64,000 bases of DNA from Actinoallomurus purpureus (lineage in GTDB: Bacteria; Actinomycetota; Actinomycetes; Streptosporangiales; Streptosporangiaceae): assembly GCF_024055795.1 (NCBI RefSeq), contig NZ_JAMXMY010000003.1:371866-435865 (forward strand), in the 5' to 3' direction. Below, one piece after another: positions 17,365-26,641 of this stretch. Position numbers and translations under genes: made by a program. The notes below the pieces were generated by a model. It had not been told where the DNA came from and searched no databases. It saw only the letters and a list, made by a program, of their open reading frames with translations. The stretch's first letter is position 1, and each line of letters opens with the position of its first letter.

Positions 17365-18153
17365 ATGACCGTACCCGGTGAGGTGCGCGCCGAGGCGGCG
17401 CGAGCACTGGCCGCCGCCGAGCGGGACCGTGCCGCGATCCCGCCGCCGACCGAGACGTGGCCCGGTCTCGACACGGCCGACGCGTACGAGATCCAGCTGG
17501 TCAACACCCGGCGGCGGATCGCCGCGGGGGAGGTGGTGCTCGGCCACAAGGTGGGCCTCACCTCCGCCGCCATGCAGCGGATGCTCGGCGTCGACCGGCC
17601 GGACTACGGCGTGCTGTTCGCGTCGATGTTCACCGAAGACGGCGGCAAGGTCGCCGCGGCGGACCTCCTCGCGCCGAAGGCCGAGATCGAGATCGCGTTC
17701 GTGCTCCGGGACGAACTGCGCGGGCCGGGCGTCACGGTCGGCGCCGTCCTCGCCGCCACCGACCACCTGCGCGCCGCGATCGAGATCGTCGACAGCCGGA
17801 TCGCCGACTGGCGGATCACCCTGGCCGACACCGTCGCCGACAACGCCAGCAGCGCCGGCGTCGTCCTCGGCGAACGCCGAGTGCCGGTCGGCGACGTGGA
17901 CCTCGAACGCGTCGAGGGACGGCTGCTCAAGGCCGGCGAACTCGTCGAGCGCGGACCGGGCTCGGCCGTGCTCGGCAACCCCGCCGCCGCGGTCGCCTGG
18001 CTCGCGAACACCCTCGCCGAGCGCGGCGTGTCCCTCGAGCCCGGGCACGTCGTGCTCCCCGGCGCGTGTACGCGGGCGGTCGAGGTGACCGCGGGCGACG
18101 TCGTGACGGGCGACTTCGACGTGCTCGGCCCGGTCACGGTCACCTTCGGCTGA
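17365..18153 (+). CDS. 2-keto-4-pentenoate hydratase (MhpD-like)
   Basis: A 262-residue member of the fumarylacetoacetase-fold hydratases. [16 protein letters not shown] and [10 protein letters not shown] near the N-terminus, the metal-binding region [10 protein letters not shown], and [20 protein letters not shown] are hallmarks of MhpD/XylJ/HsaE. It hydrates 2-hydroxypenta-2,4-dienoate to 4-hydroxy-2-oxovalerate, the first common step after meta-ring fission. It begins a gene trio with dehydrogenase and aldolase (13 nt, then overlapping), the standard lower meta-cleavage order. RBS GGAGG sits just before ATG 17365. Confidence 0.93.
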   Translation: MTVPGEVRAEAARALAAAERDRAAIPPPTETWPGLDTADAYEIQLVNTRRRIAAGEVVLGHKVGLTSAAMQRMLGVDRPDYGVLFASMFTEDGGKVAAADLLAPKAEIEIAFVLRDELRGPGVTVGAVLAATDHLRAAIEIVDSRIADWRITLADTVADNASSAGVVLGERRVPVGDVDLERVEGRLLKAGELVERGPGSAVLGNPAAAVAWLANTLAERGVSLEPGHVVLPGACTRAVEVTAGDVVTGDFDVLGPVTVTFG

Positions 18154-18166
18154 CAGAGAGAAGCAC

Positions 18167-19060
18167 ATGACGAAGATCTCGGCCGCGATCGTCGGATCCG
18201 GCAACATCGGCACGGACCTGCTCTACAAGCTGCTCCGCTCGGACCTGGTCGAGCCGCGCTGGATGATCGGGGTGGACCCGGCCAGCGCGGGGCTGGCGAG
18301 AGCCGCCAAGGAGGGCCTCACCACCTCCGCCGAGGGGGTCGACTGGCTGCTGGAGGGGCCGGAACTGCCGGGGATCGTGTTCGAGGCGACCTCCGCCTAC
18401 GTCCACGTACGGAACGCGCCGAAATACGCCGCCGCCGGAATCCGCGCGATCGACCTGACCCCGGCCGCGCGCGGCCCGTACGTCGTGCCGCCCGCCAACC
18501 TGCGCGAGCACCTGGACGCGCCCAACGTCAACATGGTCACGTGCGGCGGGCAGGCGACGATCCCGATGGTGTACGCGGTCTCGCGGGTCACCGAGGTCGC
18601 GTACGCCGAGATCGTCGCGTCGATCGCCTCCCTGTCCGCAGGGCCGGGCACCCGCCAGAACATCGACGAGTTCACCCGCACCACGTCGCAGGCGATCGAG
18701 GTGCTCGGCGGCGCGCGGCGCGGCAAGGCGATCATCGTGCTGAACCCGGCGGACCCGCCGGTGCTGATGCGCGACACCGTGTACTGCTCCATCCCGGACG
18801 ACGCCGACGAGGCGGCGATCACCGCGTCGGTGAAGGAGGTCGCCGCCGAGGTGGCGGTCTACGTGCCGGGCTACCGGCTGCTGTCGGACCCGCAGTTCGA
18901 CTCCGACGGAGACGGCAGACGGGTGGCGATCTTCCTGGAGGTGGAGGGCGCCGGTGACTTCCTGCCCCCGTACGCCGGGAACCTCGACATCATGACGGCC
19001 GCCGCGGCGCGGGTCGGCGACGTCCTCGCGGAGCACCTGCTGACGAAGGAGCGTTCCTGA
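18167..19060 (+). CDS. Acetaldehyde dehydrogenase (acylating), MhpF-like
   Basis: A 297-residue enzyme with Rossmann motif [11 protein letters not shown] at about residue 9 and the catalytic cysteine in [12 protein letters not shown]. It converts the acetaldehyde (or propanal) channelled from the aldolase into an acyl-CoA with NAD+ and CoA, and normally forms a bifunctional complex with the aldolase encoded immediately downstream (the stop overlaps the next start as TGATG at 19058-19062). Length and gene order are as expected for the family. Confidence 0.95.
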   Translation: MTKISAAIVGSGNIGTDLLYKLLRSDLVEPRWMIGVDPASAGLARAAKEGLTTSAEGVDWLLEGPELPGIVFEATSAYVHVRNAPKYAAAGIRAIDLTPAARGPYVVPPANLREHLDAPNVNMVTCGGQATIPMVYAVSRVTEVAYAEIVASIASLSAGPGTRQNIDEFTRTTSQAIEVLGGARRGKAIIVLNPADPPVLMRDTVYCSIPDDADEAAITASVKEVAAEVAVYVPGYRLLSDPQFDSDGDGRRVAIFLEVEGAGDFLPPYAGNLDIMTAAAARVGDVLAEHLLTKERS

Positions 19061-20085
19061 TGGCGTTCGACGACGACCTCGACATCCGGGTCACCGACTC
19101 GACCCTGCGGGACGGCAGCCACGCCGTCCGGCACCAGTTCACCGAGGAACAGGTCCGCAGCGTCGTGCGCGAACTCGACGCGGCCGGCGTGCCGGTCATC
19201 GAGGTGACCCACGGCGACGGGCTCGGCGGCTCCTCCTACGTGTACGGCATGTCCGGCACCGACGAGCGGGTCCTCATCAAGGCGGCGGTCGCCGAGGCCC
19301 GGCAGGCGAAGATCGCCGCGCTGATGCTCCCCGGCGTCGGCACCAAGGACGACATCCGGGCCGTACACGACCTGGGCGTCTCGGTGATCCGCATCGCGAC
19401 CCACTGCAGCGAGGCCGACATCTCCGAGCAGCACTTCGGGCTCGCCCGCGAGATGGGCCTGGAGACGGTCGGCTTCCTCATGCTCGCGCACCGCCTCAGC
19501 CCCGAGGAACTGGCCAAGCAGGCGCGCGTCATGGTCGACGCCGGGTGCGAGTGCGTGTACGTCACCGACTCGGCGGGAGCGCTCGTCCTCGACGAGGTGA
19601 CCGACCGGGTCGAGGCGATGATCGCCGAGATCGGCGGCGAGGCGCAGATCGGCTTCCACGGCCACCAGAACCTCTCCCTGGCCGTCGCGAACACGATGTT
19701 CGCCTTCCGCGCCGGCGCCGTGCAGGTCGACGGCTGCACGCGCGGCCTCGGCGCCGGCGCCGGGAACACCCCCACCGAGGCGCTCGTCGCGGTCTGCGAC
19801 AAGCTCGGCCTGCGCACCGGCATCGACACCTTCGGCATGATGCGCGTCGCCGAGGAGGTCGTCCGGCCCATCATGGACCGCGAGTGTGTCGTCGACCGTC
19901 TCTCCCTGGCGATGGGGTACGGCGGCGTCTACTCCTCCTTCATGGGGCACGCGGCCCGTGCCGCCGAGCGCTACGGCGTCGACCCGGCCCAGATCCTGCT
20001 GCGCTGCGGCGAACGCCGGCTGGTCGGCGGCCAGGAGGACCAGATCACCCAGATCGCGCTTGAACTCGCCGAGGAGAAGTCATGA
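19060..20085 (+). CDS. 4-hydroxy-2-oxovalerate aldolase (MhpE-like)
   Basis: A 341-residue aldolase of the HMG-CoA-lyase superfamily. [15 protein letters not shown] near residue 13 supplies the metal-binding Asp and neighbouring residues, and [14 protein letters not shown] carries the metal-binding histidine pair. It splits 4-hydroxy-2-oxovalerate into pyruvate and acetaldehyde. Its start overlaps the dehydrogenase and its stop overlaps the following ABC binding-protein gene (ATGA at 20082), so the whole trio is translationally coupled. Confidence 0.95.
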   Translation: MAFDDDLDIRVTDSTLRDGSHAVRHQFTEEQVRSVVRELDAAGVPVIEVTHGDGLGGSSYVYGMSGTDERVLIKAAVAEARQAKIAALMLPGVGTKDDIRAVHDLGVSVIRIATHCSEADISEQHFGLAREMGLETVGFLMLAHRLSPEELAKQARVMVDAGCECVYVTDSAGALVLDEVTDRVEAMIAEIGGEAQIGFHGHQNLSLAVANTMFAFRAGAVQVDGCTRGLGAGAGNTPTEALVAVCDKLGLRTGIDTFGMMRVAEEVVRPIMDRECVVDRLSLAMGYGGVYSSFMGHAARAAERYGVDPAQILLRCGERRLVGGQEDQITQIALELAEEKS

Positions 20086-21062
20086 ATCCCATGATGCGGC
20101 GCGTCCGCACCACCGTCATCGCCGGTGCCGCACTGGTCCTGGCCGCGTCGTGCACGTCGGGGTCGACCGACGCCGGAGCGGCGAACGCCGGGGCCAAGGG
20201 CCCGGTCATCCGCATCGCCGTCGGCGTCGACCCGTCCTACGCGCCGCTCTACCTGGCCGTGGAACGCGGGATGTTCGCCAAGGCCGGGCTGAACGTCCAG
20301 CTGATGCAGACCGAGGGCGGGCCGGCCGCGGCCGAGGCCGTCGTCGCGGGGACGGCCCAGATCTCCGCCAACGCGGACTCCACCGCGCTGTCCCTGATGG
20401 CCAACAACGCGAACCTGCGCTCCATGGGCGTCTTCCAGTCCTCCGACCGCTACCTCAAGGTCGTCCTGCGCAAGGGCATCGACTCGCCGAAGCAGATCAA
20501 GACCATGGGCTCCATCCAGGGCCTCGGCCTGTACGCCACCCACGCGTACCTGAAGCACAACGGCATCGACCCCAACAGCATCAAGATCGTCAAGGGGTCT
20601 CCGCCGGACATGCCGGGCCTGCTCGGCCGCGGATCGATCGACGGCTACGTCCTGTTCGAGCCGTGGGCGGCCAACGGCGTCAAGGCCGGCGGCCACATCG
20701 CCGCCCGTATCGGCGACTTCGGCGTCGGCTACGTGCAGTGGCTCCTGGCCGACCAGAAGTGGCTGAGCGGCAACAACGACGCGGCCGGCAAGATCTTCAA
20801 GGTCGTCGCCCAGGCCGACCAGATCGTCACGAAGGACCCGAAGGCCGCGGCCGAGGCGACGCAGAAGCAGGTCAAGCTACCGGCAGACACGACCGCCAAG
20901 GTCCTCCCCGAGATCGACTTCACGGCGCGGGGCTTCACGAGCGCCGACGACGCCTCAGCCACGAAGGAGCTGGACTTTCTCCTCGGGCAGAAGCTGATCA
21001 AGGCGCGGCCCGACCTCAAGACCGTGATGCTCCACGGCTGGTACGAGAAGTACACCGGATGA
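20082..21062 (+). CDS. ABC transporter substrate-binding lipoprotein (NMT1/SsuA-like), no adjacent ATPase or permease
   Basis: This 326-residue protein has a lipoprotein signal peptide (basic start, hydrophobic core, lipobox AASC with Cys24) and a periplasmic-binding domain beginning [21 protein letters not shown], typical of NMT1/THI5-like and SsuA-like binding proteins. It is coupled to the aldolase (ATGA) and to the MaoC-like gene behind it (ATGA). No ATPase or permease is in this operon. The binding protein at 48713 is clearly related in sequence (shared DPSYAP and KYLKVV stretches) and does have them, so both may feed one importer. Confidence 0.88.
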   Translation: MNPMMRRVRTTVIAGAALVLAASCTSGSTDAGAANAGAKGPVIRIAVGVDPSYAPLYLAVERGMFAKAGLNVQLMQTEGGPAAAEAVVAGTAQISANADSTALSLMANNANLRSMGVFQSSDRYLKVVLRKGIDSPKQIKTMGSIQGLGLYATHAYLKHNGIDPNSIKIVKGSPPDMPGLLGRGSIDGYVLFEPWAANGVKAGGHIAARIGDFGVGYVQWLLADQKWLSGNNDAAGKIFKVVAQADQIVTKDPKAAAEATQKQVKLPADTTAKVLPEIDFTARGFTSADDASATKELDFLLGQKLIKARPDLKTVMLHGWYEKYTG

Positions 21063-21577
21063 CCGGCGACCCCTTGGAGGAGGTCTGCGCCCGCGCCGCC
21101 CGGCTGCGCGGCCGGGCCGAGCGCGTCCGCCTCGGCGAGGTCACGGTCCGGGACCTGTGCCGGTACGCCATCGCGGTCGGCGACGACGAGTACGCCGTCG
21201 CCGCCCGCGCGGCGGAGGCGGCGGGCCGTACGGTCGTCGCGCCGCCGATGTTCCTGACCGGCATCCTCAGCTGGGAGGACGGCCCGCCCGAGGACGAACT
21301 GCGACCGGACGGCCTGGGCGCGCACGAGTCACCCTGCACCGAGGGCCTGCCGGTCCGGCAGGTCCACGGCGGGCAGGCCGTACGGCTGCTCGCCCCGGTG
21401 GCGGCCGGCATGACCATCCACGCCGAGCGCTCCCTGACCGGCGCGGACCGCAAGCGCGGCAAGACCGGGGACTTCGTCGTCCTCGGGCTGCGCACCGAGT
21501 ACTTCGACGACTCCGGCACACCGCTCGTGGTGTCGGAGGAATCGGTGATCGTGCTGGGAGACGTCGATGGAGGCTGA
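21059..21577 (+). CDS. MaoC-like dehydratase, N-terminal-hotdog type (FAS1-like)
   Basis: ATG 21059 overlaps the upstream stop and gives 172 residues. The protein looks like the N-terminal MaoC_dehydrat_N hotdog: VTVRDLCRYAIAVGDDEYAV, then VVAPPMFLTGILSW and later ERSLTGADRKRGKTGDFVVL. Such halves pair with a second small hotdog protein to make an enoyl-CoA hydratase/dehydratase; the partner is the next gene, which overlaps it by 11 bp. A second such pair is at 52436-53391. The longer open frame upstream is a shadow of the aldolase and binding-protein genes. Confidence 0.8.
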   Translation: MTGDPLEEVCARAARLRGRAERVRLGEVTVRDLCRYAIAVGDDEYAVAARAAEAAGRTVVAPPMFLTGILSWEDGPPEDELRPDGLGAHESPCTEGLPVRQVHGGQAVRLLAPVAAGMTIHAERSLTGADRKRGKTGDFVVLGLRTEYFDDSGTPLVVSEESVIVLGDVDGG

Positions 21578-21968
21578 ACCGGGCGCCGTGTGCCCGCCAC
21601 TGCAGTTCACGCCGACGCGCGTGCGGCTGTTCCGCTTCAGCGCGGTGAGCTGGAACTCCCACCGCATCCACTACGACGTGGAGCACGCCCGCGCCGAGGG
21701 GTTCCCCGACGTCGTCGTGCAGTCGACGCTCCACGGCGAGATGTTCGCCCGCACCGTGCTGCGCTGGGCCGGCCCCGGCGCGGTGCTGCGCCGGGTCGAG
21801 TGGCGCAACCGCGCGACCGCGTACGCCGACGTGCCCCTGACCTGCTCGGGCACGGTCACGACGGTACGGGAGGCCGACGACGGCCACCTCGTCGAACTGA
21901 CCCTCACCGAGACCGCCGCCGACGGCACCGTCTGCGCCACCGGCACCGTCGAGGTGCACATCCCCTGA
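21567..21968 (+). CDS. MaoC-like hotdog dehydratase, catalytic-half partner
   Basis: A 133-residue hotdog protein. RLFRFSAVSWNSHRIHYDVEHAR carries the Asp-His-like hydratase motif region (HRIHYD), and VVVQSTLHGEMFARTVL follows, as in the C-terminal halves of HTD2-type dehydratases. It probably forms a heteromeric hydratase with the preceding gene product, acting on an enoyl- or hydroxyacyl-CoA. The start ATG 21567 lies within the upstream gene. Similar in pattern to 52436-52870. Confidence 0.85.
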   Translation: MEAEPGAVCPPLQFTPTRVRLFRFSAVSWNSHRIHYDVEHARAEGFPDVVVQSTLHGEMFARTVLRWAGPGAVLRRVEWRNRATAYADVPLTCSGTVTTVREADDGHLVELTLTETAADGTVCATGTVEVHIP

Positions 21969-21986
21969 AAGAGGACGGACCGCCGA

Positions 21987-22739
21987 ATGTCAGACGTGTT
22001 CTCGCTCGCCGGCCGGACGGCGCTGATCACCGGTGGCGCCTCCGGCATCGGTCTCGCGGCCGCGCGCGCCATGGCGGCGGCCGGGGCACGTGTCGCGATC
22101 ACCTCCCGGGATCCCCGCCGGGCCGAGAAGACCGCCGAACGGATCGGCCCGGAGGCCATCGGGCTGGGCTGTGACGTCTCCGCCGAGGACCAGGTGCGCG
22201 CCACGGTGGAGCAGGTGGCCGAGCGCATCGGCGGGCCAGACATCGTGGTCACCAGCGCCGGGACCCTCGCCCGCGGCAGCGTCGCCGAGCTGGACACGGA
22301 CACGCTGCACGCATGCATGGCCACCAACTTCTTCGGCACCTGGTACACCGTGCGGGAGGCGAGCAGGCGGATGACCGCCGCCGGTTACGGGCGCATCGTG
22401 ACGATCGGCTCAGTGCTCGGCGTCGTCGGCGCCCCCGAACGCGCCGGATACGCCGCGTCGAAGGGCGCGGTGGTCCAGCTGACCAAGTCCCTCGCGCTGG
22501 AGCTGGCCGGCACGGGCGTGACCGCCAACTGCCTGCTCCCCGGACCGGTGCTGACGGAAATGAACGAGGCGTCCCGCGACGACCCGGTGGCGCTCGCCAT
22601 GGTGCGCCGGGAGGTGCCGATGGGCCGCTGGGGCGAGACCCACGAGCTCACCGCCGCGCTGCTGCTGCTCGCCGGCGAGCACGCCGGCTACCTGACCGGC
22701 GCCACGCTGCCGGTCGACGGCGGCTACCTCGCGCACTGA
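21987..22739 (+). CDS. Short-chain dehydrogenase/reductase
   Basis: A 250-residue classical SDR: cofactor motif TGGASGIGLAAA at about residue 12, TSAGTLARG for the NNAG-type motif, catalytic Ser in IGSVLGVVG and Tyr-Lys in AGYAASKGAV, and the closing TGATLPVDGGYLAH. It likely oxidises a hydroxyacyl-CoA or related alcohol made by the MaoC pair encoded just upstream. An AAAGAGG ribosome-binding sequence precedes ATG 21987. Confidence 0.92.
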   Translation: MSDVFSLAGRTALITGGASGIGLAAARAMAAAGARVAITSRDPRRAEKTAERIGPEAIGLGCDVSAEDQVRATVEQVAERIGGPDIVVTSAGTLARGSVAELDTDTLHACMATNFFGTWYTVREASRRMTAAGYGRIVTIGSVLGVVGAPERAGYAASKGAVVQLTKSLALELAGTGVTANCLLPGPVLTEMNEASRDDPVALAMVRREVPMGRWGETHELTAALLLLAGEHAGYLTGATLPVDGGYLAH

Positions 22740-22779
22740 CCCCGAAGCCACGCCTCCTGTCGCAGAATCGGAGAACGAA

Positions 22780-24042
22780 ATGACGGAAGACAGAGCACGT
22801 CGATCACCGGCCTCGACCGTGTTCACCGGTGCCCGCCTGATCGACGGAACCGGCGCGGCACCGGTCGAGTCGGTCGCCGTGGTGGTGGACGACGGCAGAT
22901 TCACCTACGTCGGCCCGGAGGATTCGCGGCCGCAGATCGACGGCGCGACGATCGTCGACCTCGGTGGACGCACGCTGCTGCCGGGGTTCTTCGACTGCCA
23001 TGTGCACTTCCTCATGAACAGCAACACCGACTTCACGGGGAGACTGCTGACCAACCGCCCGACGGTCACCGTCTTCGAGCGGGCGCAGCAGATGCGAACG
23101 ACGTTGCATGGCGGCGTCACGACGGCGCGGGACCTCGGCGGCATCGACGCCGGCTACCGGGACGCGGTGGCGCTCGGCCTGATCGACGGGCCCCGGCTGC
23201 ACGTCGCGCTCCGGCTGATGAGCCACACCGGCGGGCACGCGGACTTCAGTCTGCCCACTGGTTTCGACCCGGGCCCTCTCGTCGGCCCGGTCAGCGAGCT
23301 GGTCGACGATCCGGCGGAGGCCCGCCTGGCGACGCGGCGGCTGCTCCGCGACGGCGCCGACGTCATCAAGGTCTGCGCGACCGGCGGCGTGAACAGCCCG
23401 AGCGACCAGCCCGAGGACGAGGGCCTGAGTGTTGAGGAGATCGCGGCGGTCGTGGAGGAGACACGCCGGCACCGTGGCCGGCCGGTCGCCGCGCACGCGC
23501 AGGGTTCCCAGGGCATCAAGAACGCCCTGCGGGGCGGCGTGTCCAGCATCGAACACGGCTATCTCATCGATGACGAGGGCATCGACCTCATGCTGGAGAA
23601 GGGCGCGTTCCTGGTCCCGACCCTGTCGACGTTCCACGTCGCGCGTGAGCACTTCACGCCCGCGGCCTATGCGAAGAAGATGCGCATGGCCGAGGCCGCG
23701 ACGGAACGGCTGAGTGAGGCGGTCCGGCGTGGTGTGCAGGTCGCGCTGGGCACTGACTCGGGTGTTCTCGCGCACGGCCAGAACCTCAAGGAACTCGGCT
23801 ACATGACGAAGCTGGGCCTGTCTCCGCTGGAGGGCATCCGCGCCGGCACGCTGAACGCCGCCCGGCTGCTGGGACTGGACGAGACACTCGGCACCATCGA
23901 ACCGGGAAAGACCGCCGACCTCGTGGTGTGCGACGGCGACCCGGTCGCCGACATCGACGTACTCGGCGACCCGGCGAACATCGTCCTGGTGATGCAGGAG
24001 GGCCGCCTGATCAAGCGAACGCTGACCGAAGCCGTCCGGTAG
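22780..24042 (+). CDS. Metal-dependent amidohydrolase, second paralogue
   Basis: A 420-residue paralogue of the gene at 14406: the same RLIDGTGAAPV start, FFDCHVHFL (HxH), VIKVCATGGVNSP (lysine), AAHAQGSQGIKNALRGG and SSIEHGY (histidines), and GTDSGVLAHGQN (aspartate). The two genes open and close the operon. Divergence in the N-terminal and lid regions suggests different substrate preference rather than a recent copy. It is followed by the island that begins with an IclR-gene fragment. Confidence 0.9.
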   Translation: MTEDRARRSPASTVFTGARLIDGTGAAPVESVAVVVDDGRFTYVGPEDSRPQIDGATIVDLGGRTLLPGFFDCHVHFLMNSNTDFTGRLLTNRPTVTVFERAQQMRTTLHGGVTTARDLGGIDAGYRDAVALGLIDGPRLHVALRLMSHTGGHADFSLPTGFDPGPLVGPVSELVDDPAEARLATRRLLRDGADVIKVCATGGVNSPSDQPEDEGLSVEEIAAVVEETRRHRGRPVAAHAQGSQGIKNALRGGVSSIEHGYLIDDEGIDLMLEKGAFLVPTLSTFHVAREHFTPAAYAKKMRMAEAATERLSEAVRRGVQVALGTDSGVLAHGQNLKELGYMTKLGLSPLEGIRAGTLNAARLLGLDETLGTIEPGKTADLVVCDGDPVADIDVLGDPANIVLVMQEGRLIKRTLTEAVR

Positions 24043-24116
24043 CAAAGCAGAGCACCGTGGGTGGCCCGGCCGCAGGGCGTACGGAAGATCGTCAGGCGCA
24101 TCGGCATGCCTCGCGG

Positions 24117-24202
24117 TCAGGCCGAGGGCTGGAGGGTTCGGGATACGCCGAGGCCGGCGGTGCGTAGTACGCCGGTGAAGCGGCCGAGGTTCATGCGGCA
24201 GG
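24117..24202 (-). pseudogene. 3' remnant of an IclR-family regulator
   Basis: Read on the minus strand, this stretch encodes CRMNLGRFTGVLRTAGLGVS and a few more residues to a TGA at 24117-24119. It aligns with the C-terminus of the intact IclR protein at 42416 (CRMNVGRFTGALRTASLGIS). Everything upstream of the cysteine is gone, and the sequence passes into transposase-like DNA at about 24205. It is the left edge of the mobile island. Confidence 0.8.
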
Positions 24203-24204
24203 AA

Positions 24205-24384
24205 GGATGCGGGAGAGAACGTCGTGGTGGGACCTCGCCCGCCCGCCGGCTGCACGCCTACCTGCGGTGGCGGAACGCCAACGCCCGCCACCCCGACGTC
24301 CTGGCCGCCCATCGCCGCGAACGCGCCCGCATCCGCAGCGAACGCCAGCAACGCTGGGGCCGCCCACGACCCAAAGCCGCGTGA
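24205..24384 (+). pseudogene. C-terminal remnant of a transposase
   Basis: The plus-strand frame ending at TGA 24382 encodes RRLHAYLRWRNANARHPD followed by a basic tail ending in RWGRPRPKAA. I recognise this type of C-terminus from actinobacterial transposase-like proteins. There is no N-terminal part and no start; the preceding bases belong to the IclR fragment on the other strand. A decayed insertion that truncated the IclR gene is the simplest reading. Exact IS family not determined. Confidence 0.5.
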
Positions 24385-24463
24385 TCAAACCCGGCCGCTC
24401 GTGGTCACCGCACGGAGTAGATGGTCGGCGTCGGTCATCGCCACCTGGGACGCCGACAGATGG

Positions 24464-25141
24464 TCAGGAGTCTTGTACGAGCAACCGTCCCTGCTTGGCG
24501 TCCGGCGAGACGAACGCGAACGCCGTAGGTGCAGCACCGAGATTGAGGTAAAACGGCTGGAAGTTCGGGCTCAGCTGCAACATCAGTTTCCAGGGGCCGC
24601 CGTCAGGCCAGTCATCGCCTTGGAAGAACGCGGGCGTCCCGCCGATCTTGTCGCTGCTGATCTGTTCCCAGTAGTGATCGTGATCGTCGGTCGGCAGCCT
24701 CGCGTGGTCGTGCTGAGGACGGAAGTCGGGATCCTTGTCCGGCTGGAGCCGGACGGTGTATTCGGCGTCGGACCCGTCCTCGACGTGGTACAGGCTGGGC
24801 CCGGTGGCCAGCGGGAGCGTTGAACCGCCGTAGATACCGCCCGGCTGCACGATGACCGCGTTCGCACCCTCGTCGGGAAGAGCGATGTCGGGGTCGAAGA
24901 ACGCCTCGTCGCCATGCTCCGCGTGGGTCACGAAGACGTACGCCAGCTTGCCTCGCCCCGCGTCGCCGAGCACCGGCCCGAGCTCGATCTGGCAGACGAA
25001 CCGCATCGGCTCCCCCCACGCGTCGTTGACCGGCCACTGCGGCTCGGAAAGCCACACCGGCTGCCCCCCGAACTTGGTGACCGGGGTGGTAATCGGCACG
25101 CTGGCGGGAACGAACGCCTCGATCCTCAACGTCGGTACCAT
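24464..25141 (-). CDS. DUF1963-like (YwqG-type) protein
   Basis: ATG 25141 is preceded by GGAGG at good spacing and gives 225 residues; the frame is open further but has no better start. PVTKFGGQPVWLSEPQWP near the start, a central FVCQIEL segment and FFQGDDWPDGGPWKLMLQL near the end resemble DUF1963/YwqG proteins, which have no firmly established biochemical role. Soluble, acidic. Alone in the island, minus strand, with a long upstream region (25142-25588) that holds only a hairpin and a short repeat. Confidence 0.65.
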   Translation of the reverse strand: MVPTLRIEAFVPASVPITTPVTKFGGQPVWLSEPQWPVNDAWGEPMRFVCQIELGPVLGDAGRGKLAYVFVTHAEHGDEAFFDPDIALPDEGANAVIVQPGGIYGGSTLPLATGPSLYHVEDGSDAEYTVRLQPDKDPDFRPQHDHARLPTDDHDHYWEQISSDKIGGTPAFFQGDDWPDGGPWKLMLQLSPNFQPFYLNLGAAPTAFAFVSPDAKQGRLLVQDS

Positions 25142-25422
25142 GAGCGCCCTCCTCGCCGTGACGGCCCAGGATTCTGCCACTCCCACGGCTACTTGCCACA
25201 GCCGCTGACCCTCCTGGTCGGTCAACCGCCGTGCCCGCGAACCGGCTCTGCCACCCGATGGCCTCGCTCTCAATAACGATCTGTTCGCCGTCGAGACTGA
25301 GGCCCACAAGCCATGGCATCGCGGACGCCGACCGGCGTGTCACCAGATCCGGTGAACGTATGTGGTCAGCGCACTAGCGAGAATTGGTGACGGCGTTCAA
25401 TTCCGCCAGGCGGCCCGTCCGT

Positions 25423-25456
25423 GAAGAGGGCGTCTCCCAAGGGAGACGCCCTCTTC
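25423..25456 (-). terminator. 16-bp hairpin terminator
   Basis: The arm 25423-25438 pairs perfectly with 25441-25456 around two bases (AA). It lies 133 nt beyond the stop of the secreted-protein gene 25589-26179 on the minus strand, so it most likely ends that transcript. No clear T-run, as is common in high-GC actinobacteria. Confidence 0.7.
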
Positions 25457-25526
25457 GCTTCCACGGGACAGCGACCTCGGGCCGCCCAGCGAGGCTCCTT
25501 TGGTTGCAGTCGGCCTCAAGCCGCGG

Positions 25527-25571
25527 TGATCATTGGCGCGTGCTGCGCCTCTTGACTCACCACCTGCCGGG
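25527..25571. repeat. 44-bp dispersed repeat, copy 1
   Basis: A segment beginning TGATCATTGGCGCGTGCTGC matches 28603-28647 with only a few mismatches. In one frame it reads DHWRVLRLLTHHLP in this copy and DHWRLLRLLTHHLP in the other, so it could be a scar of the same mobile or repetitive element. Nothing identifies its function. Confidence 0.6.
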
Positions 25572-25588
25572 TGCGGAGGACGGTCCGT

Positions 25589-26179
25589 TCAGGCGGCAGG
25601 GATTGGCTTGAGGTAGGTGACCTCGACGTTCAGATAGGTCGCCAGGCCGTAGTCGTGGCCGCGGATGGCGAGCAGGTTGCCGCATTCCAGGTCGTTCGCC
25701 GGGACGACGGCGTTGATCGCGCCTCCGATGCAGTTGCCGCTCTTGGCGGTTTGCAGGAGGTGGCCGTTGAAGTAGACCTGCGCGTCGTTGTCTATCGTCC
25801 CTTGGATGCGGACCTGTTGTGCGTCGCGCGGGATGTGGACCCAGTGGCGGACCAGGATGTCGGTGTTCACCGCCCAGCGGGTTTTGACGTGGGCGGGATT
25901 GTTCCAGGAGCAGCCGGCGCCGACAGTGCCGAAGCCCTCCTGTCCGGTCGGCCAGCCGCTGTCGTCGAAGCTCCGCTCGTAGAACAGCGGCTCGCTGGTC
26001 GCGGGTGGTACCTGGATGTATTTCCAGTCGGTGCTGTTGTAGCCGAGTGCGGTGAAGGCGGTCTGACGCATTCTGGCTGATGATGTGGATGCGAGTGCCG
26101 GGGCGGACAGGGCCATGGCGGCCAGCAGCGAGCCCGCCGCCAGGCTGGTGGGCAGGAAACACAGTGGTCTTTTGAACAT
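25589..26179 (-). CDS. Secreted protein with a galactose-binding-like (jelly-roll) domain
   Basis: A 196-residue protein with a Sec signal peptide (FKRPLCFLPTSLAAGSLLAA, cleavage probably after ALA near residue 30). The mature part has patterns of beta-galactosidase/galactose-binding jelly rolls: LFYERSFDDSGWPTGQEGFG, then KTRWAVNTDILVRHWVHIP and IDNDAQVYFNGHLL. Those domains bind carbohydrates on secreted enzymes, but no catalytic domain is attached here. It stands alone; a strong hairpin follows the gene. Domain type is moderate confidence, role unknown. Confidence 0.72.
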   Translation of the reverse strand: MFKRPLCFLPTSLAAGSLLAAMALSAPALASTSSARMRQTAFTALGYNSTDWKYIQVPPATSEPLFYERSFDDSGWPTGQEGFGTVGAGCSWNNPAHVKTRWAVNTDILVRHWVHIPRDAQQVRIQGTIDNDAQVYFNGHLLQTAKSGNCIGGAINAVVPANDLECGNLLAIRGHDYGLATYLNVEVTYLKPIPAA

Positions 26180-26641
26180 GGCGATCTTCCTCGTCGGTTG
26201 TTCGAAATGTCGTGATCCTGTGGGCGTTCAAAGCGGGTCATGGCCCTGCATGTCGTGACGCTGTCACTGCACGCCCGCCGGAATGCGAGGAAAGCAAAGC
26301 ATGTTCACGTCGTCGGCGAACAGATTTCCCATGGCAAAGCTTAATTGATGCTTGCAGAGAGACGGCCGCATGAGGCGGCATCGAATTACGTGCTTTATCT
26401 CCGATTTCTGGGAAAGTGTCCGTAAGATCTACTGCCGGATAACCCGTTAGGTCTCTGGAGTTTTTATGATGGACCGGGCGAAAGGCTCGGTAAAGGCATA
26501 TCGGCGACGAAGATTCGTGGCATTCGCCCTATCCGGTGGCACCCGTCACCGAGCATTTGGTACGAAGCCTTGCGGGCCGCCGCCGACCGGGCCGGAGCGA
26601 CCCCTGCCGGCGACGCGGGCGGTCGTCGGTAGGGTGCCTGC
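26180..26641. other. Intergenic region (462 nt), lower GC
   Basis: Contains the upstream region of the secreted-protein gene (minus) and of the DUF4279 gene (plus). AT-rich patches occur around 26330-26470. I see no ORF with coding character and no strong hairpin. Confidence 0.5.

Larger units (their letters stand above)
25142..25588. other. Intergenic region (447 nt)
   Basis: No gene seen. It contains the promoter region of the DUF1963-like gene, a strong hairpin at 25423-25456 and one copy of a 44-bp repeat near 25527-25571 that recurs at about 28605-28647. Confidence 0.6.
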
